Source: a virus. Taken from it: a stretch of 44,612 bases of DNA. This document shows, in pieces, positions 32,637 through 39,869 of this stretch. Below the pieces are notes generated by a model that saw only the letters and a list, made by a program, of their open reading frames with translations, ran no database searches and had not been told where the DNA came from. How positions within the stretch are numbered: the stretch's first letter is position 1; each line of letters opens with the position of its first letter. Location of the stretch: positions 1 through 44,612 of the IMG/VR virus record IMGVR_UViG_3300043640_000120. One strand, given 5' to 3'. Position numbers and translations under genes: made by a program.

Positions 32637-35365
32637 CACTCTCCTTGAGCCAATGACTCGTAGAGTGTGCTTACTGCTACACCTAGAGCGTCCGCTACTT
32701 CAGCGTTAGTGTAACCTGAATTGAGCATGAGCCTAGCTCGATCCACCTTGGTCGGTGTCATCTTAAGTGTAGCTCTTGGTGTAGCTAGTTCCTTAACTCT
32801 CTCTAGATCTGAGTTGTCAAGGATTTTAGACAACATGTTGCTGCTGATAGCGCCTGCCTGGATGGCTTCCCATTCTTCAGGGGTGATGGTGATCTGCTGC
32901 TTCTTCGCACCAACACGCTCACGAGCAGTGACAAGAGCCTGACCCTTGATCTTCTTTAGGTCGGCTCCCTCAATGGTGGGGTTGTCACGGCGCTTCGCAT
33001 CGACCATGGTGTTGGCAAGAAGCTGCGCCTGTCGTTCAAGAGGCTTGTTCTTGAGGGCGGTGTTCAGCTTACTCTTGAGCAATGCCACCTGATGAGCATA
33101 GGTTTTGTTAGCAGTGGGGGAGTAAGTCAGACCACCAGTTGTTACCGACTCTTTACGAGCAGAGTTAGCAAGCGCCTTCAGACTGTTCGAATGATCGGCG
33201 TAGATACGTTCGATTGGCGTACCAGAAGACAGAGTGTGAGCGTCTTCTACATTGGCCAGCCTTGCAATCTCCTTTGTCTTGACGACGGTGTTTCCGGTTG
33301 TCTTGTCTACGTAGGATTCGTTAGTATCTACGTAGACTTTCTTTCCTGTGGCCTTGTCTATCGGGCCGCCTTGTGCAGCAGGCCTAGGAATTCTATCTGG
33401 AATCCGAACTTTACTGTTAGTCCCGGATCTTGAGATGAGGGTTGATGCGCCAGCTAGACGACCGGTTGGGCCTCGACCTTGATACTTCTCTTTGAGCGAG
33501 GCGATTCCGTTGTCCACATAAGACTGCTTGTAATTCAGCTTATGCTTCTCAGCATCGATCACAACCATGGAGTGTCGCACAGCTCGCGCTAGTTCCTCGG
33601 GCTTAGCGCCCTTGATGGTCATGTCGGTGATGAGATTAGAAACGTCGCCCATCTGCTGCTGCTTGATTCTGCCAGAAGGCTTCTTACCACCATAGTCTAC
33701 GCTTTTGGTGGCAGCGTTATAGGTTCCGCCATCCATAGTCCGCATCCCATCATAGGGAGCGAAGGATGTTTTAGGATCGAAATCCTTAAGTCCGGACAAA
33801 GGCGATGACGTTTTAATGTCCTGCCTATTGTTCGGAATTACGAGAACCGTGTCACCATCGAAGTCGGCTCCTGACAGTCGCTCAGCAACCTTGGGATGAA
33901 TGCCGATAGCATCGATGGCGTTGCCAATAGTCTTCTTGGCATCAACGTTCTTGTTGTTGACTACGAGCTCAGGAATCTCGAACGTTCCGCCATGAGGGAA
34001 CCGAATCAGAACGACACGCTGACCGTTGAGGTAGCTAGGCGCATAGACTTCGGTGGGCTTCATTCCCTCGATCGGGAGGATAACACTTGTTCTCTGATGA
34101 GGTAGAGCTGCAGCCTTAAGGTGAACTGCTGCCGAATCGGCTCCATCGGCAAAGGTGTCGAGAAGCTTCTTCTTAACGACTGGGTTCGTCAGTGCGTTGA
34201 TTTCAGCGAGTTCGTCTTTCCTCGATCCGAGTCCAAGATCGAGTTGCTTCTTAGCTAGAGTGGTACTCTGCTTAGAAAGCATCTGTGATGAAAGAGAACG
34301 AGACCAGTCGCTCCAGTCTCCTTCCTCATTCACGATATTCATGACGGAAAGCTGGTCTTTACCTTTCGCGTCTTTGTAATATCGCTGATGAACCGTTGCG
34401 CCGAAAGGATTTTCTTCGTCATCGGTTTTGAGTGATTTCATGGCGTCGAGCTTGTTGCCAGTGTTTCTCTTGTTCGTGTTGAACATGAGGTCTACGCCAG
34501 GCGGCAGGTCATCTTTGTACATGGCCATGCCCTTGAGGTAATGCGTTCCATCTACAGCTATACGAACCTGAGCGTAGCGAGAGTTGCCGAGTGAAACGTC
34601 ATCGACGCCTCGACGTACATAGACAACGCCGTCAGCGTTTGCTCCGCCTTGTTCTGCATACCGAATCGCGACCCGCTTGGAATCGATACTTTTCGGAGGA
34701 ACAATGGCCTTGATGGTTCGGCCGCCATCATCACTGTATCCAGCAACAGATTTGATGTTGGTCGGATTCCTGACTATGTCAGCATAAGTTGTTCCAGGAG
34801 GAGCCAGAACCCTGATCGTAGTCTTGTTACCGGTGCCGAGCTGATCGACCTGGATGTTGTGGACCTCGTAGCCCTCTTGCTTCAGCATTGCGACTGCAGT
34901 AGAGAGTTTCGTTTCGCTAATATCGAGATGTCTCTCGGTACCAACGCCGATGTCCAGATATCCGTCTTTGCCGACTCGCTCCTTAAGGAAGTCCGCAGTG
35001 GTCTGTAGAACGTCCCGTCGTTCAGCCATAGCTGGGTCAGTCAGTGATCTGACCGATGACTCGTTGATGCCCATTCGCTCGCCAATGGCGACGTTGGACA
35101 GACCTTTGTCTTTCAAGCGAAGAGCTTGAGCCGCATCGGCTTTACGAGTTTCGTTCTTAGCTATGGCTTTCGCAGCACGCAGCTGTGTCGTGTTGATACC
35201 AAGACCTTTAGCGATCTCAGGATCTGACAGACCACTCTTCCTAAGTCCGTCGACGTATCCAAGAAAGTCTCTCCCGCTTCGAGGAACATTCTCTCCTGAA
35301 CCCCATGGATATCGCCCCGAGTGACGGGGAGTTCCATAGTGAATCAATTGATTGTCGTCCACCAT
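32636..35365 (-). CDS. RNA-polymerase beta'-like (double-psi beta-barrel) protein with HTH segments, 909 aa
   Basis: ATG 35365 has GGAGGG five bases upstream. The first 25 residues hold HYGTPRHSGRYPWGSGE, a relative of the HYGVKGMKWG virion motif. Two helix-turn-helix-like segments follow (about 42-62 and 87-108). At about 455-457 and 488-511 the layout VVLIRFP, then IHPKVAERLSGADFDGDTVLVIP parallels the beta' subunit motif R-x-P...HPxVCxxxNADFDGDxMxxxxP; Asp501, Asp503 and Asp505 would hold the catalytic metal. The C-terminus carries a third HTH-like segment (SGYTNAEVADALGVAVSTLY). It is plausible as a single-subunit YonO/crAss-like RNA polymerase for late or early genes. Polymerase activity itself is inferred; a non-catalytic DPBB protein is possible. 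Confidence 0.75.
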   Translation of the reverse strand: MVDDNQLIHYGTPRHSGRYPWGSGENVPRSGRDFLGYVDGLRKSGLSDPEIAKGLGINTTQLRAAKAIAKNETRKADAAQALRLKDKGLSNVAIGERMGINESSVRSLTDPAMAERRDVLQTTADFLKERVGKDGYLDIGVGTERHLDISETKLSTAVAMLKQEGYEVHNIQVDQLGTGNKTTIRVLAPPGTTYADIVRNPTNIKSVAGYSDDGGRTIKAIVPPKSIDSKRVAIRYAEQGGANADGVVYVRRGVDDVSLGNSRYAQVRIAVDGTHYLKGMAMYKDDLPPGVDLMFNTNKRNTGNKLDAMKSLKTDDEENPFGATVHQRYYKDAKGKDQLSVMNIVNEEGDWSDWSRSLSSQMLSKQSTTLAKKQLDLGLGSRKDELAEINALTNPVVKKKLLDTFADGADSAAVHLKAAALPHQRTSVILPIEGMKPTEVYAPSYLNGQRVVLIRFPHGGTFEIPELVVNNKNVDAKKTIGNAIDAIGIHPKVAERLSGADFDGDTVLVIPNNRQDIKTSSPLSGLKDFDPKTSFAPYDGMRTMDGGTYNAATKSVDYGGKKPSGRIKQQQMGDVSNLITDMTIKGAKPEELARAVRHSMVVIDAEKHKLNYKQSYVDNGIASLKEKYQGRGPTGRLAGASTLISRSGTNSKVRIPDRIPRPAAQGGPIDKATGKKVYVDTNESYVDKTTGNTVVKTKEIARLANVEDAHTLSSGTPIERIYADHSNSLKALANSARKESVTTGGLTYSPTANKTYAHQVALLKSKLNTALKNKPLERQAQLLANTMVDAKRRDNPTIEGADLKKIKGQALVTARERVGAKKQQITITPEEWEAIQAGAISSNMLSKILDNSDLERVKELATPRATLKMTPTKVDRARLMLNSGYTNAEVADALGVAVSTLYESLAQGE

Positions 35366-35366
35366 A

Positions 35367-35921
35367 TTATCCCTCCCCCTTGAGGATATCGATGCGTCGA
35401 TCGAATACAACGATCTTGTCCATGATATGCGCGATAACGTCGACGTCTGGGACGCACGCTAGAATCTCGTCATTCTGGTAGATGCGAAGTTCTATCGCAA
35501 TCTCACCAGGCTTGACGCCGTACTCGAGGCAGAACAAGGACGCGTAGATCTCAAGCTGATGCATCGATCCTTCATTGACGCCTGTTTTGAGATCATGAAT
35601 CCTGAGAAGATCTTTCCTGAACGAGATTGCATCAGCTGTACCGTAGCTGTTGTCCGAGTAGTAAAGAATCTGCTCAGGACTCATTCGGTAGCCGAGTGCG
35701 TCATTCACGTACGAGTTCATAGTCGTGCTGTTGCGAGGAAGCTTGATGCCCAGACGAATCGCGCTGTGCGCAAACTCGTGGAGCTCGGTTCCTCGTTTAG
35801 CTGCCTGAGCGTTTCTGTATGCTGCGTCAAGCTTTTCCGGATCGTAGTTGATCCAGTGGTACTTACTTGCGCTCAGGAATGCGTGGCGCCCGATCAGATC
35901 GGAATGCGCGTTGAAGATCAT
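35367..35921 (-). CDS. Cas4/RecB-like PD-(D/E)XK exonuclease, about 184 aa
   Basis: The motifs are GTELHEFAH (His about 48), GTADAISF (Asp97), HDLKTG (Asp110, Lys112) and QLEIYA (Gln122 to Tyr126), the order of the RecB/Cas4 nuclease family. ATG 35921 starts with MIFNAHSDLIGRHAFLSASKYHWINYD, which resembles the N-termini of phage recombination exonucleases; a TTG at 35978 is less likely. It overlaps the preceding gene by 59 bases and ends right at the next gene's ATG (TAATATG). Likely role: recombination, DNA-end processing or host DNA degradation. Confidence 0.85.
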   Translation of the reverse strand: MIFNAHSDLIGRHAFLSASKYHWINYDPEKLDAAYRNAQAAKRGTELHEFAHSAIRLGIKLPRNSTTMNSYVNDALGYRMSPEQILYYSDNSYGTADAISFRKDLLRIHDLKTGVNEGSMHQLEIYASLFCLEYGVKPGEIAIELRIYQNDEILACVPDVDVIAHIMDKIVVFDRRIDILKGEG

Positions 35922-36234
35922 GCAGGACCTGATCCTTGTTATCGGGATGGATGATGGCTGCGAAAGACATGTCGCCAAGCAGTTTTATGTAATGTGCCTG
36001 ATTTGGCTGGCGTGTGGCTTTTTCGCTAGCTTTACATTCTAGCATCGCCCACTGTTTCCCGAAAAGAAGGAGCAGATCAGGAAGACCTTGTATGTAGTCT
36101 GTTGGGGTCTTGATTACCAGACAACCCTCGAACGTCTTTTTGAGTTCTTTTATGAGGGAAGCCTGGAATTTGCTTTCGAGATTCGTCATACTATTGTATC
36201 CCAAAATGAGAAGGCGGGTTAGAATGTTGGGCAC
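35863..36234 (-). CDS. PD-(D/E)XK nuclease (Holliday-junction-resolvase / VRR-like), 123 aa
   Basis: GTG 36234 with GAAGGA five bases upstream. Motifs: helix ESKFQASLIKELKK with Glu20, then IQGLPDLLLLFGK (Asp53) and MLECKAS (Glu66, Lys68), the PD-(D/E)XK core as in VRR-NUC and phage resolvases. It pairs with the exonuclease overlapping its 3' end. A role in resolving branched replication DNA is likely from family knowledge. Confidence 0.83.
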   Translation of the reverse strand: MPNILTRLLILGYNSMTNLESKFQASLIKELKKTFEGCLVIKTPTDYIQGLPDLLLLFGKQWAMLECKASEKATRQPNQAHYIKLLGDMSFAAIIHPDNKDQVLHDLQRAFRSDRAPRIPERK

Positions 36235-36268
36235 TCTATTCCTTCTATTAGAGTACGCGATTGTATAA

Positions 36269-36760
36269 CTAGCTAATACTAACTCGGACCCAACTGTAGC
36301 TAGAGTCCATGTACTGGCTGTTGATTGGATCTCCTGCGCATAGAACGATGTAGCGCTCGATACCGCCTATGGCTTTGGCGCACTCTAGAGAGTTATCAAA
36401 TATCTCTCCAGTAGAGTCTCGGCGAATAGGGCCTGTGCGAAGAGGCTTCGTTCGCTTGTCCTGCGCTGCTTTCATCTGTGCGAACCAGCGAGGCTTCCAC
36501 TCGAGATTCTCTGCACCGAGGTTCGTGAAATCCCCGTCACGGTAGATGATCGTTTCACCCTTCTTCGGTTCTTGGTTGAATGTCTTGGCGACTATCCTGG
36601 CGACCGAGCGAGTGTAAGTTCTTCCGTTCAGGGTCAGTACTACCTTCATGACTCCCTGACCGTTATTGGATGCTGTCAGGACCTTCAGAGTTCTAGCGTT
36701 CCTGATCTGACCCATGTAGCTTACTTCGTAGTCTGGAAACTCAGTAATTTGTTCCCACAT
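36269..36760 (-). CDS. NUMOD4/HNH-type protein with a degenerate nuclease core, 163 aa
   Basis: ATG 36760 has AAGGAGG four bases upstream. The N-terminus is a NUMOD4 repeat (WEQITEFPDYEVSYMGQIRN); the central part aligns with the HNH_3 pattern (ARIVAKTFNQ, then IIYRDGDFTNLGAENLEW), and the C-terminus has a NUMOD1-like helix (NSLECAKAIGG). The first catalytic His positions are replaced (ARIVA for xHRLVA; YRDGD for NHxDGD), so cleavage is doubtful. DNA binding seems retained. Its coding end carries one copy of a repeat found in the palindrome upstream. Confidence 0.83.
   Translation of the reverse strand: MWEQITEFPDYEVSYMGQIRNARTLKVLTASNNGQGVMKVVLTLNGRTYTRSVARIVAKTFNQEPKKGETIIYRDGDFTNLGAENLEWKPRWFAQMKAAQDKRTKPLRTGPIRRDSTGEIFDNSLECAKAIGGIERYIVLCAGDPINSQYMDSSYSWVRVSIS
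36271..36287. repeat. Copy of the palindrome arm at the end of the NUMOD/HNH gene
   Basis: GCTAATACTAAC here matches the left arm of the palindrome at 36832-36843, and its complement plus flank (TTAGTATTAGCTAGTTAT) matches the right arm (36866-36883) at 17 of 18 bases. The repeat lies in the last codons of the gene, giving inverted flanks around it. Confidence 0.7.
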
Positions 36761-36782
36761 CACGCCTCCTTGTGTGCTATGT

Positions 36783-36925
36783 CAAAAAGACAAAAAAATC
36801 GACGAAAAGAAAAACTTTCCATAAGCTATAGGCTAATACTAATACTAAGTCTCACGCGTAGGGTATTAGTATTAGCCAGTTATGACATAGAGAGTTTTTC
36901 AAAGTCGATTTTTTTTGTCTTTTTG
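36783..36925. repeat. Long interrupted palindrome (143 nt) between helicase and NUMOD/HNH gene
   Basis: Arms: 36783-36803 with 36904-36925 (21 of 22, one extra T), 36809-36815 with 36894-36900 (7), 36820-36824 with 36880-36884 (5) and a perfect 15-base pair 36831-36845 with 36863-36877 (GGCTAATACTAATAC and its complement), around a 17-base loop. Both strands end in T-rich arms (T7-8 and T5), so it can serve as a two-way terminator. The extended length and TAATAC iteration are more than a terminator needs; a replication start or protein-binding cruciform is possible. Confidence 0.85.
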
Positions 36926-36943
36926 GCATCGCTTTTGTCTGCA

Positions 36944-38077
36944 TTACACCTTTGATCCCAGAAAGTCGGCCTCGTTGAAGCTCTTTTTTTCTCTCAAAGC
37001 TCGAGCTATGGCGTTATCGATCTGACTCGAGGACCTGAACAAGTAGTACCAGAGATCGGTGAATTTGGTGTTTAGTCTGTCGATTCGTCCTTGCGCTTGC
37101 TCGTAAACACGGTACGAGTACTGCATTGAGTAGAAGATCATGGCATCCGTGGCCGTGCAATTCCATCCTTCAGCTCCGGCGGTGTACTGCACAAGGTATA
37201 CCCACTCGTCAGTATCTGGTATCTCCTCGTGCTTATGGCCGTTCCATTCAGCCTTAGTCACGTCAAGCGTACGGAGAATGTCTAGCTCGTAGTCGAAGCA
37301 GTAGAATATGATCAGCTTCGGATGCTTGATGATCAGATCGCGGATTCGCTCAATCCTCGAGGGATCGCTGTTAACGATCTTCCGAAGCAGGCTGAACATC
37401 TCAGCAATATGAACAACTGGCCGCTCCTCGAGGAAGTTCCACCGACCCTTGAACACGAGATCATACTGACTCTTGTCGTAATCGGTGAAGACGTCAATCA
37501 CGTGCCTAGTCGTGTGTCTTTCGAAAGGCATCAGCACCAGGACCTCTTTAAGATTCCTTATCAGTCTGGAAACTTCAACGTACCGATCCACCTTCGGGAA
37601 CTTGCTGAACGGCTTGTACACCACGTGAGTCTGGATGAATTCTGTACGATTCTTGTAGAACCCGTTGGCAATGAACACAGGGGCATAGTCCAACCATGTA
37701 TCGCCAGGCGTCGCGCTCAGCAGCACCCACTTGTTCTTCTTCGCTATGCGGATGAACGACTTCACCCATACTCCGGACCCCACCACTCTCTGCTCATCGA
37801 ATATGAAGAACGCATCATCCACGTCCTCATACTGAATCATGTTGTTCCACGAGTCCACAACAGGCTCTATGCCGAACGCCTTAGCCTCCTCTTCCCAGTC
37901 TCCGCTGTCTCTCTTCTTGGCCGTCGTGATGATGTACAGCTTAGTCCAGGGGGCCAGCGGTGCGTAGTAAGCAATCGCGGTCCTCGACTTACCAGTCCCC
38001 ACTCCGCCCTTCAGTATCTTGCCGTTGCCTAGTTTTTCCACCGCCTCTTGCTGATGCGGGCGGAGAGCTGTGTCCAC
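36944..38077 (-). CDS. SF2 (SNF2/DEAD-like) helicase, 377 aa
   Basis: GTG 38077 has GAGGTG eight bases upstream. Motifs in order: RPHQQEAV (Q-like), Walker A GGVGTGKS (residues 24-31), DEQR at 94-97 as motif II, SAT at 121-123, and QAQGRIDRL (327-335) as motif VI. It is shorter than most SNF2 helicases, a form common in phages. It likely acts in replication or recombination with the nucleases downstream. Stop is followed by the 143-nt palindrome. Confidence 0.92.
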   Translation of the reverse strand: MDTALRPHQQEAVEKLGNGKILKGGVGTGKSRTAIAYYAPLAPWTKLYIITTAKKRDSGDWEEEAKAFGIEPVVDSWNNMIQYEDVDDAFFIFDEQRVVGSGVWVKSFIRIAKKNKWVLLSATPGDTWLDYAPVFIANGFYKNRTEFIQTHVVYKPFSKFPKVDRYVEVSRLIRNLKEVLVLMPFERHTTRHVIDVFTDYDKSQYDLVFKGRWNFLEERPVVHIAEMFSLLRKIVNSDPSRIERIRDLIIKHPKLIIFYCFDYELDILRTLDVTKAEWNGHKHEEIPDTDEWVYLVQYTAGAEGWNCTATDAMIFYSMQYSYRVYEQAQGRIDRLNTKFTDLWYYLFRSSSQIDNAIARALREKKSFNEADFLGSKV

Positions 38078-38308
38078 CTAGTTATCACCTCGACGATCTT
38101 CTATGATGTCCATGACTTGCGTACGAAAGATTCCGAATTCCAGCTCGCTGTAGTCGAACGGACTGGGCGAATGGTATTTTTTCGTTTCTCCGTCATTCCG
38201 AATCTTCAGGACTATCCCGTTGGGACCCCAGGCGACGATGCTCCAGGACCAGTCTTCAGCTTCGCTGAGAAGCTTGAGGAACTGTTCGAATGTTACCCAT
38301 GCTTCCAC
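38078..38308 (-). CDS. Hypothetical protein, 76 aa, paralog pair member A
   Basis: GTG 38308 with GAGGTG five bases upstream. Small acidic protein with V-x-F-x-x-FLKLL-x-EA, DW-x-W and GIVLKIR motifs, clearly related to the next gene upstream (38328-38579): both share the Phe-Leu-Lys-Leu-Leu helix, Asp-Trp turn, LKIR strand and SPxP(F/Y)xY loop. Stop touches the helicase GTG. Function unknown. Confidence 0.8.
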   Translation of the reverse strand: MEAWVTFEQFLKLLSEAEDWSWSIVAWGPNGIVLKIRNDGETKKYHSPSPFDYSELEFGIFRTQVMDIIEDRRGDN

Positions 38309-38327
38309 GTTGACACCTCTTCATGTT

Positions 38328-38579
38328 TTAATAATGCGGCATGGACAGTTGTCTATCTCTCGTGCTTCGACTTTTCATGAGGTCGATGACCTGAACTACG
38401 AAGAGATCGAATTCGAATGCACCATACTCATAAGGGTTAGGTGAAGAATACCTTGTTATTCCTTCTGCATCTCGAATCTTCAGTACCAGACCATCTAGAC
38501 TCCAGCAGACGCCCCAGTACCAGTCTTTAGCTTCCCTTAGAAGCTTGAGGAATTCGTCGAACGATACCCACACGTGCAT
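38328..38579 (-). CDS. Hypothetical protein, 83 aa, paralog pair member B
   Basis: ATG 38579 with AAGGAG four bases upstream. The sequence is parallel to the downstream copy at 38078-38308 (FDEFLKLLREAKDWYWG against FEQFLKLLSEAEDWSWS, then LVLKIRDAEG against IVLKIRNDGE). A tandem duplication is likely. The pair forms the first two genes of the helicase operon. No known family. Confidence 0.8.
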   Translation of the reverse strand: MHVWVSFDEFLKLLREAKDWYWGVCWSLDGLVLKIRDAEGITRYSSPNPYEYGAFEFDLFVVQVIDLMKSRSTRDRQLSMPHY

Positions 38580-38592
38580 GATTTCTCCTTCG

Positions 38593-38635
38593 AAAAAAGA
38601 GAGAACAAGAGCCCGTGTTAGGGACTCCTGATCTG
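38593..38635 (-). terminator. Terminator after the 76-aa gene (repeat copy 1)
   Basis: Minus strand: stem around a TAACAC loop (GAGTCCC with GGGCTC, one bulge), then TTGTTCTCTCTTTTTT. The whole 43-base block is nearly identical to 38929-38971. Confidence 0.72.
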
Positions 38636-38639
38636 GGAA

Positions 38640-38870
38640 CTACATGAACTTCTGGATCTGCTTCTGAAAATGCGTGTTGATCTCGGCGGCGGTCAGCTTT
38701 TTGAAGTTCGGGCCTACCATCACCATGAGTCTGCCGTCGGGCAGCAGGATGCAGCACTTCTTACCGCGAGGGGTAATATAGAACTGTCCTGGCCTTTCTT
38801 GCAGCATCTTGGTAATTGAGTCGTCGTTCAGCTTGTTGACATGGTCAAAGATCTGCTTGATGATTTTCAT
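38640..38870 (-). CDS. Hypothetical protein, 76 aa, in its own cassette
   Basis: The real start is ATG 38870 with AAGGA three to four bases upstream, since the promoter at 38895-38919 lies inside the longer open frame. A basic protein with a helical N-terminus, a beta region (FYITPRGKKCCILLPDGRLMVMV) and a helical tail. Promoter, gene and terminator make a single-gene transcription unit like those at 7.7-9.0 kb. Confidence 0.78.
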   Translation of the reverse strand: MKIIKQIFDHVNKLNDDSITKMLQERPGQFYITPRGKKCCILLPDGRLMVMVGPNFKKLTAAEINTHFQKQIQKFM

Positions 38871-38894
38871 TTGCTTCCTTAGTTTAGGGGGTTC

Positions 38895-38919
38895 ATTATA
38901 GGCCATGTTTTTCGCGCGA
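38895..38919 (-). promoter_or_regulatory. Promoter of the TCGC-N15-TATAAT family
   Basis: On the minus strand: TCGC, 15 bases with GAAAAACATGG, TATAAT, GA. It is 25 bases before the ATG of the 76-aa gene. Confidence 0.82.
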
Positions 38920-38928
38920 GTACCATGC

Positions 38929-38971
38929 AAAAAAGAGAGAACAAGAGCCCGTGTTAGGGGCCCCTGATCTG
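38929..38971 (-). terminator. Terminator after the 33-aa gene (repeat copy 2)
   Basis: Copy of the 38593-38635 block, with the same loop and a C/T-rich and T6 end. It overlaps nothing coding and lies between the 33-aa gene and the next promoter. Confidence 0.7.
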
Positions 38972-38977
38972 GTGAGA

Positions 38978-39079
38978 TTACTTCTTGAACTTCCAGTTGA
39001 ACAGGGCGTCCGCGAGTTCGGTTTCGTTGTCACAAGGGATGTAGTGACGGACGAAGTATTCGCAGATCTTGTTGAACAT
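38978..39079 (-). CDS. Small protein, 33 aa
   Basis: ATG 39079 with GAAAGGA about six bases upstream, TAA at 38978-38980, so 33 codons: MFNKICEYFVRHYIPCDNE, followed by a helix rich in Leu, Ala, Phe and Lys. Family promoter 25 bases before it and terminator directly after, so the unit is compact and deliberate. Two Cys and several aromatics; function unknown. It is easy to miss because of its size. Confidence 0.7.
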   Translation of the reverse strand: MFNKICEYFVRHYIPCDNETELADALFNWKFKK

Positions 39080-39103
39080 CTGGGTTCCTTTCAATAGGGT
39101 CTC

Positions 39104-39128
39104 ATTATAGGCCGTGTTTTTCCTGCGA
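39104..39128 (-). promoter_or_regulatory. Promoter of the TCGC-N15-TATAAT family
   Basis: On the minus strand: TCGC, 15 bases with GGAAAAACACGG, TATAAT, GA. It is immediately behind the terminator of the secreted-protein gene and serves the 33-aa gene. Confidence 0.82.
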
Positions 39129-39186
39129 AAAACGATAGGCCAGGCAGGGGACAGGACCCGTTAAGATCCCATCCCCTGCTGCTGGC
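39125..39186 (-). terminator. Terminator of the secreted-protein gene
   Basis: Eight-base stem GCAGGGGA/TCCCCTGC (39144-39151 with 39172-39179), extended by GCCAG/CTGGC after a 2-base bulge, then CTATCGTTTTT on the minus strand. It overlaps the last codon of the gene. Confidence 0.78.
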
Positions 39187-39734
39187 TACGGCGCGAAGTT
39201 GTTGCGCGAAGAGATGACGGACGACCAGACCGCGTTCTCGCCGTTGGATCCCGATGACGTGAGGAACGTGAGATGTCCCAGCGAGTCGCTCTTGGTCACG
39301 TCGATGAACTGGTTCGGGAAGACTCCGTTGGACATCCAGACGAACTCGTGACCGGCCGCACCACACCCAGCAGCACCAGGCTGTCCGTTGAGGATCGCGA
39401 TGCACTGAGCGTCAGCGCTGTTGTAGAACTCCATCGTCAGTCCGCCCGTAGTGGCGTTGTTCAGAGAGGAGACGGTGAACGGCCGGCAGGTTCCCGACAC
39501 AGTTCCGCAGCCCGTAGAGTTCAGGTACCACAGCTGGATGGAGTTGTCCGACCGGAGGTTGTTGTGCAGCAGTCCATTGCTGACGTCGGTCAGGCACAGA
39601 TTCGCACCGCCACCGGCGCACATGTGAACTGCTGAGCCGTTGATCGCTGGCTGTACTGATGCACTTGCGTTCGGTGCCGCGAACAGCACCACAGCCGCAA
39701 TTAAACCAGCGGCCAGGCCGATAAGACGCTTCAT
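39186..39734 (-). CDS. Secreted cysteine-rich protein, 182 aa
   Basis: ATG 39734 with AAGGAAAG. A classical signal peptide (MKRLIGLAAGLIAAVVLFA, cut likely after ASA) precedes a domain with six cysteines (C-A-G3-A-N-L-C, G-C-G-T-V-S-G-T-C, Q-C-I, G-C-G) and segments such as LCLTDVSN and ENAVWSSV, which recall ricin-type beta-trefoil folds. A phage-encoded exported protein is unusual; it might act on the outside of the host or on neighbours. The lectin idea is tentative. Own terminator after it, and two large hairpins in its leader. Confidence 0.72.
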   Translation of the reverse strand: MKRLIGLAAGLIAAVVLFAAPNASASVQPAINGSAVHMCAGGGANLCLTDVSNGLLHNNLRSDNSIQLWYLNSTGCGTVSGTCRPFTVSSLNNATTGGLTMEFYNSADAQCIAILNGQPGAAGCGAAGHEFVWMSNGVFPNQFIDVTKSDSLGHLTFLTSSGSNGENAVWSSVISSRNNFAP

Positions 39735-39766
39735 GACTTTCCTTCTTGTTGGACTGGTTAAAGGGC

Positions 39767-39811
39767 GGAGAACAGGGTCCCTGAGGGCAGATCCCACGAA
39801 CCCTGTTCTCC
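39767..39811. repeat. 12-base inverted repeat upstream of the secreted-protein gene
   Basis: GGAGAACAGGGT (39767-39778) and its exact complement (39800-39811) enclose a 21-base loop. It can be a hairpin in the leader or an operator; no T-run follows on the minus strand. Confidence 0.75.
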
Positions 39812-39869
39812 GATGGTACGATCCTACGACATTGTCGTGCGCTAACGTCAGCCTCCAGGGCCAAATTAG

